Shown: positions 1-7,609 of the stretch, piece by piece | Position numbering within the stretch: the stretch's first letter is position 1 | How the letters are laid out: the number at the start of each line of letters is the position of its first letter | Assembly: GCA_002335945.1 (NCBI GenBank) | Contig: DDDD01000161.1 | Location: 6,335-18,599 of the forward strand | DNA from: Porticoccaceae bacterium UBA1989 | GTDB lineage: Bacteria > Pseudomonadota > Gammaproteobacteria > Pseudomonadales > Porticoccaceae | DNA length: 12,265 nucleotides | Direction: 5' to 3' | The notes under the pieces: generated by a model | What the model was told of the DNA's origin: nothing | Seen by the model: only the letters and a program-made list of their open reading frames with translations | The model's database searches: none | Translations under genes and position numbers: made by a program

Positions 1-11
1 TGCCACTTCAT

Positions 12-33
12 CCGCAGGGCGCTTTGCCCGCGG
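12..33 (+). other. Stem-loop just upstream of flgK
   Basis: CCGC-A-GGGC, a GCTTT loop, then GCCC-GCGG form an 8-bp stem with one bulged A, ending two bases before the flgK ribosome binding site (AGGAA, 35-39). There is no T-run, so it is not an intrinsic terminator. It could be part of the 3' end of an upstream gene: one frame reads through it and stops with a TGA at 48-50 that overlaps the flgK ATG. In most flagellar operons that gene would be flgJ, but the 15 visible codons are too few to identify it. Confidence 0.35.
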
Positions 34-46
34 CAGGAATTAAATT

Positions 47-3000
47 ATGAGTGATATTTTATCCATTGGTGCCGGTGCCACTCAGCTGTACAGGCAGTCG
101 CTGGCTACAGTCAGTAACAACATTGCCAATCTGAATACCGAGGGTTATTCCCGCCAGGTAGCGACAAGCTCTGAGGGTATGCCGAGTCAACAGGGTACAG
201 TTTTTCTTGGTACTGGAGCGCGCCTAGATAATATTACTCGCGCCTATGATGAGTTTATTGAAAGTAGTCTGCGCAACAGTAGCAGTGACCTTTCATCTCA
301 GGGCCCCATGATTAACTATGCCAACCGCATTGTTGACCTAATGGGCTCTCAGACCTCTGGCCTGTCTAGTGCGATTGACCAATTTTTTGCGACGGCGAGT
401 GATTTAAGTGCGGATCCAGCGTCTCCTGTCCAGCGCAATATGTTTATACGCGATGCCGATGCATTAGCTTCGCGATTTAGAGAGATCGCAGGCCATCTCA
501 GTGCGATAGAGCAAGAGTCGCGTTCCAGCATTGAATTACAGGTCAATACAGTTAACACACTGGCGCAGCAGTTGGCGACCGTGAATACTCAGCTAGGTAA
601 AAAAATATCGGTAGATAAACAGCCTGCAGCATTACTTGATCAGCGTGATCAAATTTTACGTGACCTATCTTCGGTGAGCAAAATTCATGTTTTTGAAAGC
701 GCTACTGGTGCCGTTGATGTGCGACTGGACAGCAGTGCTGGCTCTTTGATTGTGGCTAATAAAACTGCAGTTGATCTGGGCGTAAATTTCGATGTAAATG
801 ATCCTGGCCGTGTCGATATTATTATGGACCCCTATGGTGAAGCGCGTGCATCGAGCACAATTAGCAGCGGCGAGTTGGGTGGGTTAATTAATTTCCGTGG
901 TCAAACTTTGGGCGCTGCGATGGATAGTTTTGACTATCTGGCACAGACTACTGTGAGAGAAATTAACCAGATTCATACGTCTGGCATCGATTCCCGGGGT
1001 GAGCGGGGCAAAGATCTTTTCCGCATTGACTCAGTATTTGAGGTGAGTTCGCCAACAGTGACCAGTAACCTCAATGTTGCAGTCGACGTTTCAGATCCTG
1101 AAGCATTTGAGTTTTCGCCTTTTCAGATTCGCTGGGCCGCTGAAGATAGAGTGTGGCAAATCGAAGACGCCAAAACAGGGGCGGTTAAGTATGCTCAAGC
1201 CAGTGCAGACATAATAGAATATGCCGGTTTAAATATTACTATTAATGGCAGTGCCAGCGATGGTGACACTTTATTTATCAACCCAATTTCACGACCTGCC
1301 GCAGGCTTTCGATTAGTCGAAACTGATCCGTTGGCAATTGCTGCCGCTTCGCGCATGCGGGCTATGGCTAGCGATCAAAATATTGGTGAGTCCCAGGTCA
1401 GCCTGAGTTATGCACGGGAATCGGTCCTGCAAGGCTTTGAATTTGGTCAAGATATTTATAGTTTGGGCAATAACCCAAATGTAGCGGCTTCGGTTGCGGT
1501 TGATTCCAGTAGTCTAAAGCCAGCATTACTGATTCCCAAGGGCGCAGAGAATGTTGCGTTGATGATGGACGTTCCCCAGGGCAGTGACCTTCAGTTTCAA
1601 GTGATGAGTCAGGAAGGTGTACATATCCTTGGGCACAGTATAGACACAGACACTCAGAATGCTTTTTTGGGTACAGATTCAGGCTTTGTTGCAAATAGCA
1701 GTTATAGCTCGACGTACCTTAATGGCACAGGTGCAGAGGCCTATGAAGATCTCGATATGACTTATGGTTTTCTTGCGCGGAGTAGCGAGCGTCAAGAGTG
1801 GGTCCCCAATGCCGATAACAATGGCGTAATGGAACAGACCATAACAACTAACGCTCAGGTTGATACTGCTGCGGTTTCACTGCAGAACAACCCATCTCTG
1901 GTAAGCCTTGATTTAGTGGGAGCGGACACACTGGTCCTAAATGGCCAGTCACTGGGTGCATTAACACTGGCTGCAGGTGATGACAGCTCGGCATCAGCGA
2001 TGGCCACTTGGCTCAATACGGCCAGCACCACCACGGGTGTTACAGCGACTGCGAGCAACATAATCGAAGCCTCGGCAGAGGATATTAATTTACTTGAGCA
2101 AATACAAATCAACGGTGTATTAATTGGCAGCGGCAGTTTACCCGCAGATATTGATGCATTGGCCGACGCCATTAATGCGTCGACATTCGTCACCAATGTC
2201 ATGGCTTATGTCAGTCGTGAAGGCGGCATAGCGATTACCAATGCCGCGGGTTACGAGGGTGAGAACATTACCTTATCTAACCCGTCTGGCAGCGCTGCAA
2301 GCAACGCGCTAGGACAGACTAATGAAACATTTACCGGCAGTCTTCAGTTGCAGAGTACTGATCAGGTAAGGTTTACTTTTGGCGCTGGCGGAACACCAGC
2401 AGATCTCGCAGTGCTGGGTTTACGCGCTGGCATCTATCTTAATGGTCCTGCCAGTGAAGAGCTTGCCGTATTCATTACTGGTACAGGCAGTGCCAATATT
2501 GCTGCTGGTTTTAAGCCTCCACAGCAAGAACCTGCACAGAATACAGAGTCACCTTTCACAGTCAATTTTTTGTCAGCCAGCCAGTACAGCATTACCGATA
2601 CGGCAACTAATACGGTTGTCGCTACTCGCAATTACACTGCCGGCGAGAGTATTAATTATCAGAGTCTGTCCCTGTCATTCAATGCGCCACCTAGCAGTGG
2701 TGATAGTTTTGTCGTTGATGGCAATGAGGGTGGCATAGGTGATAACAGCAATATGTTGTTAATGGTTGCGCTACAGAACAAACCTGTTTTACGCGGCGGT
2801 CGATCTCTTAGCGATGGCTATATTGATCTGGTGAGCACCGTGGGTAACAAGGCCACTCTTAGTAAGATTTCTCAAGAGGCTTTGCAGGTGGTCTACGATC
2901 AGGCTGTTGCTTCTCGAGACAATGTCTCTGGAGTCAGTCTAGACCAGGAAGCCGCCGACCTTATTCGCTTCCAGCAGGCCTATCAGGCATCGGCCCAAAT

Positions 3001-3049
3001 TATTCAAATGTCGTCAAAGATATTTGATTCCATATTAGCCATTCGTTAA
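47..3049 (+). CDS. flgK: Flagellar hook-associated protein 1, enlarged form
   Basis: FlgK (HAP1) is a secreted axial protein that joins the hook to the FlgL ring and filament. The first ~40 residues are a family hallmark (SIGAGATQLYRQSLATVSNN, then IANLNTEGYSRQ), and the last ~40 carry the conserved LIRFQQAYQASAQII helix followed by a SKIFDSILAIR ending. The N-terminal core runs to about residue 330 (GELGGLINFRGQTLG near 275). At 1000 aa it is far longer than the ~550 aa Salmonella protein and longer than the ~680 aa Pseudomonas type. The extra length lies between about residues 350 and 850 and includes two stretches resembling flagellin IN repeats (near 628-675 and 685-745, each with an ING/LNGxxxG strand and a later A-INAS or WLNTAS helix). 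Start ATG has AGGAA 7 bases upstream. It is 11 bp ahead of flgL and likely in its operon; its promoter is outside the window. Confidence 0.97.
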   Translation: MSDILSIGAGATQLYRQSLATVSNNIANLNTEGYSRQVATSSEGMPSQQGTVFLGTGARLDNITRAYDEFIESSLRNSSSDLSSQGPMINYANRIVDLMGSQTSGLSSAIDQFFATASDLSADPASPVQRNMFIRDADALASRFREIAGHLSAIEQESRSSIELQVNTVNTLAQQLATVNTQLGKKISVDKQPAALLDQRDQILRDLSSVSKIHVFESATGAVDVRLDSSAGSLIVANKTAVDLGVNFDVNDPGRVDIIMDPYGEARASSTISSGELGGLINFRGQTLGAAMDSFDYLAQTTVREINQIHTSGIDSRGERGKDLFRIDSVFEVSSPTVTSNLNVAVDVSDPEAFEFSPFQIRWAAEDRVWQIEDAKTGAVKYAQASADIIEYAGLNITINGSASDGDTLFINPISRPAAGFRLVETDPLAIAAASRMRAMASDQNIGESQVSLSYARESVLQGFEFGQDIYSLGNNPNVAASVAVDSSSLKPALLIPKGAENVALMMDVPQGSDLQFQVMSQEGVHILGHSIDTDTQNAFLGTDSGFVANSSYSSTYLNGTGAEAYEDLDMTYGFLARSSERQEWVPNADNNGVMEQTITTNAQVDTAAVSLQNNPSLVSLDLVGADTLVLNGQSLGALTLAAGDDSSASAMATWLNTASTTTGVTATASNIIEASAEDINLLEQIQINGVLIGSGSLPADIDALADAINASTFVTNVMAYVSREGGIAITNAAGYEGENITLSNPSGSAASNALGQTNETFTGSLQLQSTDQVRFTFGAGGTPADLAVLGLRAGIYLNGPASEELAVFITGTGSANIAAGFKPPQQEPAQNTESPFTVNFLSASQYSITDTATNTVVATRNYTAGESINYQSLSLSFNAPPSSGDSFVVDGNEGGIGDNSNMLLMVALQNKPVLRGGRSLSDGYIDLVSTVGNKATLSKISQEALQVVYDQAVASRDNVSGVSLDQEAADLIRFQQAYQASAQIIQMSSKIFDSILAIR

Positions 3050-3060
3050 GGCGTTTACTG

Positions 3061-3984
3061 ATGAAAATTTCTACCGGACAACTATTTGAGCGAGCAGTAA
3101 CTCAGATGAATACCCAGCAATCTGCGGTTGCAAAAATGCAGGCGCAGCTGGCGTCGGGCAAACAGATTGTTCAGGCCAGTGATGACCCGGATAAGGTTGG
3201 GTTAATTCAGCGTCTCAATACGGCCTCCCAAAGACAGGATGTGTATGAGCAAAGTCTGAATACAGTAAATGGTCGTTTGGTTGCGGAAGAGGCATCGATA
3301 GTTGCAACTGATAATATTTTGCAGCGCGTGCGCGAGCTTGCGGTTCGCGCGAGCTCAGATACGTTGTCTGCCCCAGACCGCGAAATTATCTCGATTGAGG
3401 TTTCTGCGCTCAAAGAGAGCCTGATGCAATTGGCTAATACTCAGGATATAAATGGCAACTATGTGTTTGCTGGATCTATGAGCAATACAGTGCCATATAC
3501 CGAGGATACCTTTGGCCAGGTGAGTTATAACGGCGATGATCGGCATATTGCGGTGGATGTTTCAGAACAGCGTCGCTTGACTATGAATCGTCCCGGCAGT
3601 GAAGTATTTGATAGTGTTGTGCGCCAGGAATCTGACGACAGTACTCAGAGAGTTGGCTTCTTTGGTGTTATTGAAGATTTTGCCAGTGCTCTTAAAAACA
3701 ATGACACCGACGGTATTCAGCGCAGTTTAACCGAGGTCAGTGATTTGTCTGCATCAGTGTCTGTGTCACTGGCAGATGTAGGTAGTCGCCTTAGCGTGGT
3801 TGATTCTCAGCGCGATATGCTCAGCGATGCCAAGCTCAGATATCAGATGCTGTTGTCTCAGGTCGAAGATCTAGATTACGCAACAGCAGTAACCGAACTC
3901 TCTGCTGAATTACTCTCGATGGAGGCAGCGCAGAGCAGCTTTGCCAAAATCTCTCAGTTAAGTTTATTTGACTATATTCGTTGA
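3061..3984 (+). CDS. flgL: Flagellar hook-associated protein 3
   Basis: FlgL (HAP3) forms the second junction ring, between FlgK and the flagellin filament, after export by the flagellar type III system. The protein is 307 aa, close to the usual ~300-317. The N-terminal region shows the flagellin-like D0/D1 helix with MKISTGQLFERAVTQMNTQQ, then LASGKQIVQASDDPDKV and the RVRELAVRASSDTL segment near residue 90. INGNYVFAGS near residue 135 is the typical FlgL turn before the variable domain. The C-terminal helix ends SMEAAQSSFAKISQLSLFDYIR. The start is preceded by AAGG overlapping the flgK stop codon, so translation is probably coupled. It lies 11 bp after flgK and 14 bp before fliD. Confidence 0.97.
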   Translation: MKISTGQLFERAVTQMNTQQSAVAKMQAQLASGKQIVQASDDPDKVGLIQRLNTASQRQDVYEQSLNTVNGRLVAEEASIVATDNILQRVRELAVRASSDTLSAPDREIISIEVSALKESLMQLANTQDINGNYVFAGSMSNTVPYTEDTFGQVSYNGDDRHIAVDVSEQRRLTMNRPGSEVFDSVVRQESDDSTQRVGFFGVIEDFASALKNNDTDGIQRSLTEVSDLSASVSVSLADVGSRLSVVDSQRDMLSDAKLRYQMLLSQVEDLDYATAVTELSAELLSMEAAQSSFAKISQLSLFDYIR

Positions 3985-3998
3985 TCAGGAATTTATAG

Positions 3999-5417
3999 AT
4001 GGCTGATGCCGGCAGTGTTTCTTCACAAGTTTTAACGACCCTGGGTGTAGGCTCAGGATTAGACGTATTTAAACTCGCCCAAGATTTGACCGATGTCGAA
4101 AAAGTGCCCAAAAAGGAATCGATCGAAAGTGATATCACCGCGACCGAAGCATCGATTTCAGGTTATGGTCTAGTTTCTTTTCAAGTCGGACAGTTACAAA
4201 AAGCTTTTGAGAAACTCAATGATGCCGATGAGTTGGCAACCAGTACTGGCAGCTCCTCTAATACCTCGGCGATTAGTCTAACCTCTCTTGACGGTGCGGC
4301 TGCTACCGGTGCTTACGATATTACTGTCACCAGGCTGGCTCAAGAGCAGCGCATGATTTCGGATGAATATACTGCTACCACAACAACGCTAAATAGCAGC
4401 GCCTTCGATATTTCTATCGCAGTGGGCAGTTCCACTATCACAACAACGGCAGTTACCGTTTCCACACCGACACCCGCGGGTGTTGTTTCGGCTATTAATG
4501 CCGCCAGCACAGGCGTCACCGCAAGCTTGGTTGATACCGGAATCGGCGGCACCAACTACCGTATTATCTTGACCGGCCCAACGGGCAGCGAAGGGGCTTT
4601 TACAATGACCTCAACCCCAGATCTGGGTTTTGGTGACAGCGGCAATACATTGCAGGCAGCTCAAGATTCCATTATTAACTTCGACGGTTTAACGGTCACC
4701 AGAAGTAGCAACGAAATCTCTGATGTGATTGCGGGTGCAACAATATCTTTGACTGAGACAACGTCCACGGCAGTGCGCTTAAATATCGTCAGTGACAGGA
4801 CTACGTTAAAGACCAATCTTGAAAATGTAGTGACTGCATACAATGATTTAAACACCCTGTTTACAGAATTGACTGCAGAGGGTTCTGAGGCAGAATTGGG
4901 CGGCGCACTGGCGGATGATACTTCTTTGGTCCGCTACCTCAAAAGTCAGATTCGAACCGCTTTATTTGCAGATTCCTCGACCACCTCGGGTAGTGTTTCA
5001 GCCCTGCGTGACCTTGGGGTTAGTATAGATAAAACGGGCAGTCTGACTCTCAATGAAACGACGTATGATGCAGTTGTTGCGTCCAGCTATGATGATGTAG
5101 TGATGATGCTGTCGGCTAATACCAGCGATCAAAATCTGTTTGGCGCAGAGAGTAAAGGTCTATCACAGGATATTGCTACAATTTTAGAAGACTTTAGCGA
5201 CAGTACTGGTGTCCTTACCACCAGAACCAGTAACGCAGAGGGGTCACTGCAAGACTATAAAGACGAATTAGTAAAATTGGAGGCGCGTATGGAAGGTGTC
5301 TACCAGCGGTATTTAACCCAATTTAGCGCGATGGAATCGCTGATAGCTAGCATGGACACCACCAAGGATTACCTGGAGGGCCAGCTGGAATCACTCTCTA
5401 AAGCATACGACTCATAA
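3999..5417 (+). CDS. fliD: Flagellar filament cap protein
   Basis: FliD (HAP2) forms the cap at the filament tip and guides insertion of flagellin subunits. The 472-aa length is normal for the family (468 in Salmonella). The N-terminal FliD domain is seen from LGVGSGLDVFKLAQDLTDVE (residues ~15-34). A flagellin IN-type segment lies near residues 145-190 (FDISIAVGSSTITTT, then AINAASTGVTASLVDT). The C-terminal domain runs from about 235 (FDGLTVTRSSNEI) and ends in heptad-like helices LVKLEARMEGVYQRYLTQFS and MDTTKDYLEGQLESLSKAY. AGGA at 3987-3990 supports the ATG. Its position directly behind flgKL, on the strand opposite the flagellins, differs from the common flagellin-flaG-fliD-fliS order, and no fliS follows. 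A terminator hairpin begins 57 bp after the stop. Confidence 0.96.
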   Translation: MADAGSVSSQVLTTLGVGSGLDVFKLAQDLTDVEKVPKKESIESDITATEASISGYGLVSFQVGQLQKAFEKLNDADELATSTGSSSNTSAISLTSLDGAAATGAYDITVTRLAQEQRMISDEYTATTTTLNSSAFDISIAVGSSTITTTAVTVSTPTPAGVVSAINAASTGVTASLVDTGIGGTNYRIILTGPTGSEGAFTMTSTPDLGFGDSGNTLQAAQDSIINFDGLTVTRSSNEISDVIAGATISLTETTSTAVRLNIVSDRTTLKTNLENVVTAYNDLNTLFTELTAEGSEAELGGALADDTSLVRYLKSQIRTALFADSSTTSGSVSALRDLGVSIDKTGSLTLNETTYDAVVASSYDDVVMMLSANTSDQNLFGAESKGLSQDIATILEDFSDSTGVLTTRTSNAEGSLQDYKDELVKLEARMEGVYQRYLTQFSAMESLIASMDTTKDYLEGQLESLSKAYDS

Positions 5418-5436
5418 CAAGCATTAAAGTGTAGGC

Positions 5437-5473
5437 AAAAAAAACCCAGTGCTACCTATCAAATAGCACCGGG
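5437..5473 (-). terminator. Intrinsic terminator of flagellin F1
   Basis: Read on the minus strand, CCCGGTGCTA and TAGCACTGGG form a 10-position stem (one mismatch) around a 9-nt loop, followed directly by eight T. It sits 37 bp after the F1 stop codon and is a strong Rho-independent terminator. Confidence 0.85.
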
Positions 5474-5511
5474 CACCGCGAGCGAGGATAGGGCTCGTTG
5501 GGTGTTTTTTT
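5474..5511 (+). terminator. Intrinsic terminator of the flgK-flgL-fliD unit
   Basis: On the plus strand CACC pairs with GGTG and CGAGC with GCTCG around a 9-nt loop, with small internal unpaired bases, followed by seven T. The T-run overlaps the last codon positions of the convergent F1 gene. It is placed back to back with the F1 terminator, so the two opposing transcripts are insulated from each other. Confidence 0.65.
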
Positions 5512-6379
5512 ACTTCAGTAGAGCCATTACAGATAGTGCCTGCTGATTAGCCTGTGAAAGCATAGCAGTGCTGGCTTGCGCGATAATCTGCGTGCGCGCC
5601 AGTTCTGTAGTTTCCTTTGCATAATCTGCATCTGCAATACGGCTGCGAGCCGCTGACGCATTTTGTGAAGCGTTAGCCAGGTTGTCCACTGCAAACTCAA
5701 GCGTGTTTAGAGTAGAACCCAATACCGAGCGCTTTGCATCAAGACCAGCGATAGAAACATCAATCGCCGTTAAAGATGTGTTGGCAAGTGTAGCCGTGGT
5801 GATTGTCAATGAACTAATATCATTGCCAAACACACCGCCAGCTGTCGCGCCTGCTGAGTAGCTGGCGTCACCGTCAAGCTGTAAATCACCAAGATTAACG
5901 GTGATCGTTTGATCTGCTTCGTAACCTACTTGAAAAGTCATCAAGCCATTGGCGCCTGCTGAGCCATCCAATAAATTTGCTCCATTCCACTGGGTGTTGT
6001 CCGCAATACGTTCGATCTCTGTTCGCAGTGCAACAAACTCAGTATTTAAAGCAGTTAAATCAGTGCTGGACAATGTTCCGTTGCCGCCTTGAACAGACAG
6101 CTCACGCATACGTTGAAGCATGTTACCTACTTCAATCATTGCACCATCCGCAGTAGAGATAAGTGAAATAGCATCATTGCCATTTCTCACAGCCTGATCA
6201 ATACCTCTGATTTGTGATGTTAGTTTTGATGCTACTGCAAGTCCTGCAGCATCGTCAGATGCAGAATTAATACGCGAGCCAGTAGCGAGTCGCTCCATAG
6301 CTTTTGTCATTTCTCTGTCATTTTTTGCAAGTGCGTTAGCCGAAATTTGAGCGGCAACATTTGTGTTGATAGTAGCCAT
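5510..6379 (-). CDS. Flagellin F1
   Basis: This is a filament subunit of 289 aa. The N-terminal D0/D1 region (MATINTNVAAQISANALAKN, GSRINSASDDAAGLAVAS, LQRMRELSVQGGNGTLS, NTQWNGANLLDG) and the C-terminal region (SRIADADYAKETTELARTQI and AMLSQANQQALSVMALLK) are conserved; a short variable loop lies at about residues 140-205. The QRMRELSVQ segment matches the TLR5-recognised, filament-packing site of beta/gamma proteobacterial flagellins. The variable loop is about 10 residues longer than in F2 and F3 (a DASYSAGATAGGVFGND stretch), and the usual LQTADGAM reads ISTADGAM. AAGGA precedes the ATG. It is convergent with fliD and is transcribed from its own sigma-28 promoter at 6458-6484. Paralogue naming (fliC, flaA, flaB) cannot be decided from sequence alone. 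Confidence 0.96.
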   Translation of the reverse strand: MATINTNVAAQISANALAKNDREMTKAMERLATGSRINSASDDAAGLAVASKLTSQIRGIDQAVRNGNDAISLISTADGAMIEVGNMLQRMRELSVQGGNGTLSSTDLTALNTEFVALRTEIERIADNTQWNGANLLDGSAGANGLMTFQVGYEADQTITVNLGDLQLDGDASYSAGATAGGVFGNDISSLTITTATLANTSLTAIDVSIAGLDAKRSVLGSTLNTLEFAVDNLANASQNASAARSRIADADYAKETTELARTQIIAQASTAMLSQANQQALSVMALLK

Positions 6380-6404
6380 TTTTTTTCCTTTTTTAACCTT
6401 TGAA

Positions 6405-6431
6405 TTTTAGTTAACGTTGCCAGCTAAAATT
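6405..6431 (-). promoter_or_regulatory. Leader element shared with F2
   Basis: These 27 bases are identical to 7522-7548 in front of F2. In the transcript UUUUAG and CUAAAA at the two ends can pair, leaving a 13-nt loop containing GGCAACG. It lies about 20-47 nt after the predicted start of transcription and before the ribosome binding site in both genes, while the surrounding leader bases differ. It may be an mRNA stability or binding element. It does not include or complement the AAGGA ribosome binding site in an obvious way. Confidence 0.6.
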
Positions 6432-6457
6432 TAACTTCTGACTCTTCGTTACTAAGG

Positions 6458-6484
6458 GTATCGGCAGTACTACTTTATACTTTA
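6458..6484 (-). promoter_or_regulatory. Sigma-28 (FliA) promoter of flagellin F1
   Basis: On the minus strand TAAAGTAT (-35), exactly 11 bases, then GCCGATAC (-10). This is one or two bases from the enteric FliA consensus TAAAGTTT-N11-GCCGATAA. The predicted start near 6451 gives a leader of about 72 nt. Confidence 0.9.
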
Positions 6485-6491
6485 GATAAAG

Positions 6492-6528
6492 TGGCAATAA
6501 TTTGCCGGAATTCGGCAAATTATTGCCA
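6492..6528. promoter_or_regulatory. Two tandem GGC-N8-GCC dyads upstream of F1
   Basis: The stretch is an inverted repeat with 16-base perfect arms around a 5-base centre. It can be read as two 14-bp dyads, GGCAATAATTTGCC (6493-6506) and GGCAAATTATTGCC (6514-6527), whose starts are 21 bp apart, two helical turns. The nearer dyad begins 9 bp upstream of the sigma-28 -35 box. F2 has the same spacing and placement, and one copy lies upstream of F4. Likely a binding site for a dimeric transcription factor; the factor is unknown. Confidence 0.7.
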
Positions 6529-6541
6529 GAAAAAACGTTGC

Positions 6542-6577
6542 TCTTTAATTTCAATTGTTAACAATTGAAATTAAAGA
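6542..6577. repeat. Perfect 36-bp AT-rich palindrome
   Basis: Both strands read the same, with 18-base arms meeting at a GTTAAC centre; CAATTG occurs once in each arm. It lies between the F2 terminator and the F1 dyads. No T-run follows on either strand beyond short A/T bases, so it is not a standard terminator. It may be a cruciform, an operator or an upstream AT-rich element. Confidence 0.8.
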
Positions 6578-6589
6578 AAAGCAAAATTT

Positions 6590-6616
6590 AAAAAAACCCG
6601 ACAGTGCTGCCGGGTT
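6590..6616 (-). terminator. Intrinsic terminator of flagellin F2
   Basis: On the minus strand AACCCGGCAG and CTGTCGGGTT pair (one G-T pair) around a tiny loop and are followed by seven T. It is 40 bp after the F2 stop codon. Confidence 0.85.
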
Positions 6617-6630
6617 AACATAAATAGCAA

Positions 6631-6652
6631 TAGGCTCCCCGAAGGGAGCCTA
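6631..6652 (-). other. UUCG-capped hairpin in the F2 3' untranslated region
   Basis: TAGGCTCCC, TTCG, GGGAGCCTA on the minus strand form a perfect 9-bp stem closed by a C(UUCG)G tetraloop, an exceptionally stable RNA hairpin. It begins 3 bp after the F2 stop codon and precedes the true terminator. F3 has a matching GCTCCC/GGGAGC hairpin at the same place. Confidence 0.7.
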
Positions 6653-6655
6653 CTC

Positions 6656-7495
6656 TTATTTAAGCAGAGCTAATACGCTCTGAGCCGACTGATTAGCCTG
6701 TGAAAGCATAGCAGTACCGGCCTGAGCAATAATTTGCGTACGCGCTAGTTCTGTAGTTTCTTTAGCATAGTCTGCATCCGCGATCCCGCTGCGAGCTGCC
6801 GATGCGTTTTGTGAGGCATTGGCCAGGTTGTCTACGGCAAACTCAAGAGTGTTAAGCGCCGAACCGATAGTCGAACGTTTTGAATCAAGACCAGCGATAG
6901 CCGCATCCAGGTTAGTAATCTGCGTATTGGCTAGGGTAGCAGTCGTCATGGTGATCGCTGACAAATCGGCAGCGAGAATATCACCCGCAGCCAGATTCAA
7001 GTCGCCCACATCAGCAGTGATTGTCTGATCAGCTTCATAGCCGACCTGGAATGTTATTACTCCAGCAGTGCCAGCACTGCCGTCGAGTAAGTTGGCACCA
7101 TTCCACTGGGTATTGTCTGCGATACGATCGATTTCAGTGCGCAGGGCAACAAATTCTGTATTTAGAGCGGTTAAATCAGAGCTTGATAATGTCCCGTTAC
7201 CACCTTGAACACTCAGTTCACGCATACGCTGAAGCATGTTGCCCACTTCGATCATGGCGCCGTCTGCAGTTTGCAGCATTGAGATAGCGTCATTGCCGTT
7301 GCGCACAGCCTGATCGAGTCCTCGCACCTGAGCCGTCAGTTTAGAGGCGATGGCTAGACCGGCAGCATCATCCGAGGCAGAGTTGATTCTTGAGCCAGTA
7401 GCTAATCGCTCCATAGTTTGAGTCATAGCGCGGTCGTTCTTTGCCAGTGCGTTAGCCGAAATTTGAGCGGCGACATTAGTATTGATAACAGCCAT
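6656..7495 (-). CDS. Flagellin F2
   Basis: This is a filament subunit of 279 aa with a very short variable region between the conserved ends. N-terminal helices include MAVINTNVAAQISANALAKN and LQRMRELSVQGGNGTLS; the C-terminal end is AMLSQANQSAQSVLALLK. By hand count it differs from F3 at 26 of 279 residues, and only two of these fall between residues ~86 and ~199. In the otherwise invariant SRIxDADYA segment it reads SGIADADYA (codon GGG), replacing an arginine kept in F1, F3 and F4. AAGGG precedes the ATG. Transcription is from the sigma-28 promoter at 7575-7601. The distinct role of each flagellin paralogue is not shown by sequence. Confidence 0.96.
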   Translation of the reverse strand: MAVINTNVAAQISANALAKNDRAMTQTMERLATGSRINSASDDAAGLAIASKLTAQVRGLDQAVRNGNDAISMLQTADGAMIEVGNMLQRMRELSVQGGNGTLSSSDLTALNTEFVALRTEIDRIADNTQWNGANLLDGSAGTAGVITFQVGYEADQTITADVGDLNLAAGDILAADLSAITMTTATLANTQITNLDAAIAGLDSKRSTIGSALNTLEFAVDNLANASQNASAARSGIADADYAKETTELARTQIIAQAGTAMLSQANQSAQSVLALLK

Positions 7496-7521
7496 TGTAT
7501 TTTCCCTTAATAATGTGTGAT

Positions 7522-7548
7522 TTTTAGTTAACGTTGCCAGCTAAAATT
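7522..7548 (-). promoter_or_regulatory. Leader element shared with F1
   Basis: This copy of the 27-base element is identical to 6405-6431, at the same distance (about +21 to +47) from the predicted F2 transcription start, with UUUUAG/CUAAAA able to pair at its ends. The flanking leader sequence is not conserved between F1 and F2. Confidence 0.6.
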
Positions 7549-7574
7549 GCCCATCCGGCCCGCCCTTGAATAAT

Positions 7575-7601
7575 GTATCGACAGCAAATTTGAATACTTT
7601 A
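7575..7601 (-). promoter_or_regulatory. Sigma-28 (FliA) promoter of flagellin F2
   Basis: On the minus strand TAAAGTAT, 11 bases, GTCGATAC. The -35 box is identical to that of F1 and the -10 differs by one base. Predicted start near 7568, leader about 73 nt. Confidence 0.87.
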
Positions 7602-7609
7602 GGAAAAGC

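Noticed and set aside
1..50. Three-prime end of flgJ
   Set aside because: One frame ends in a TGA overlapping the flgK start, which would fit, but 15 codons show no identifiable FlgJ motif.
1398..1694. 98-codon minus-strand frame inside flgK
   Set aside because: Antisense shadow of coding sequence with no supporting start signal or family resemblance.
2379..2738. 119-codon plus-strand frame inside flgK
   Set aside because: It lies in another frame of a clearly coding FlgK region and has no recognisable protein features.
6492..6528. TGGCA...TTGCC as a sigma-54 promoter for F1 (and the like at F2)
   Set aside because: The GG and GC are 9 bases apart, not the required 10, and each such stretch is symmetric and sits upstream of a good sigma-28 promoter. 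It fits a protein-binding dyad better.
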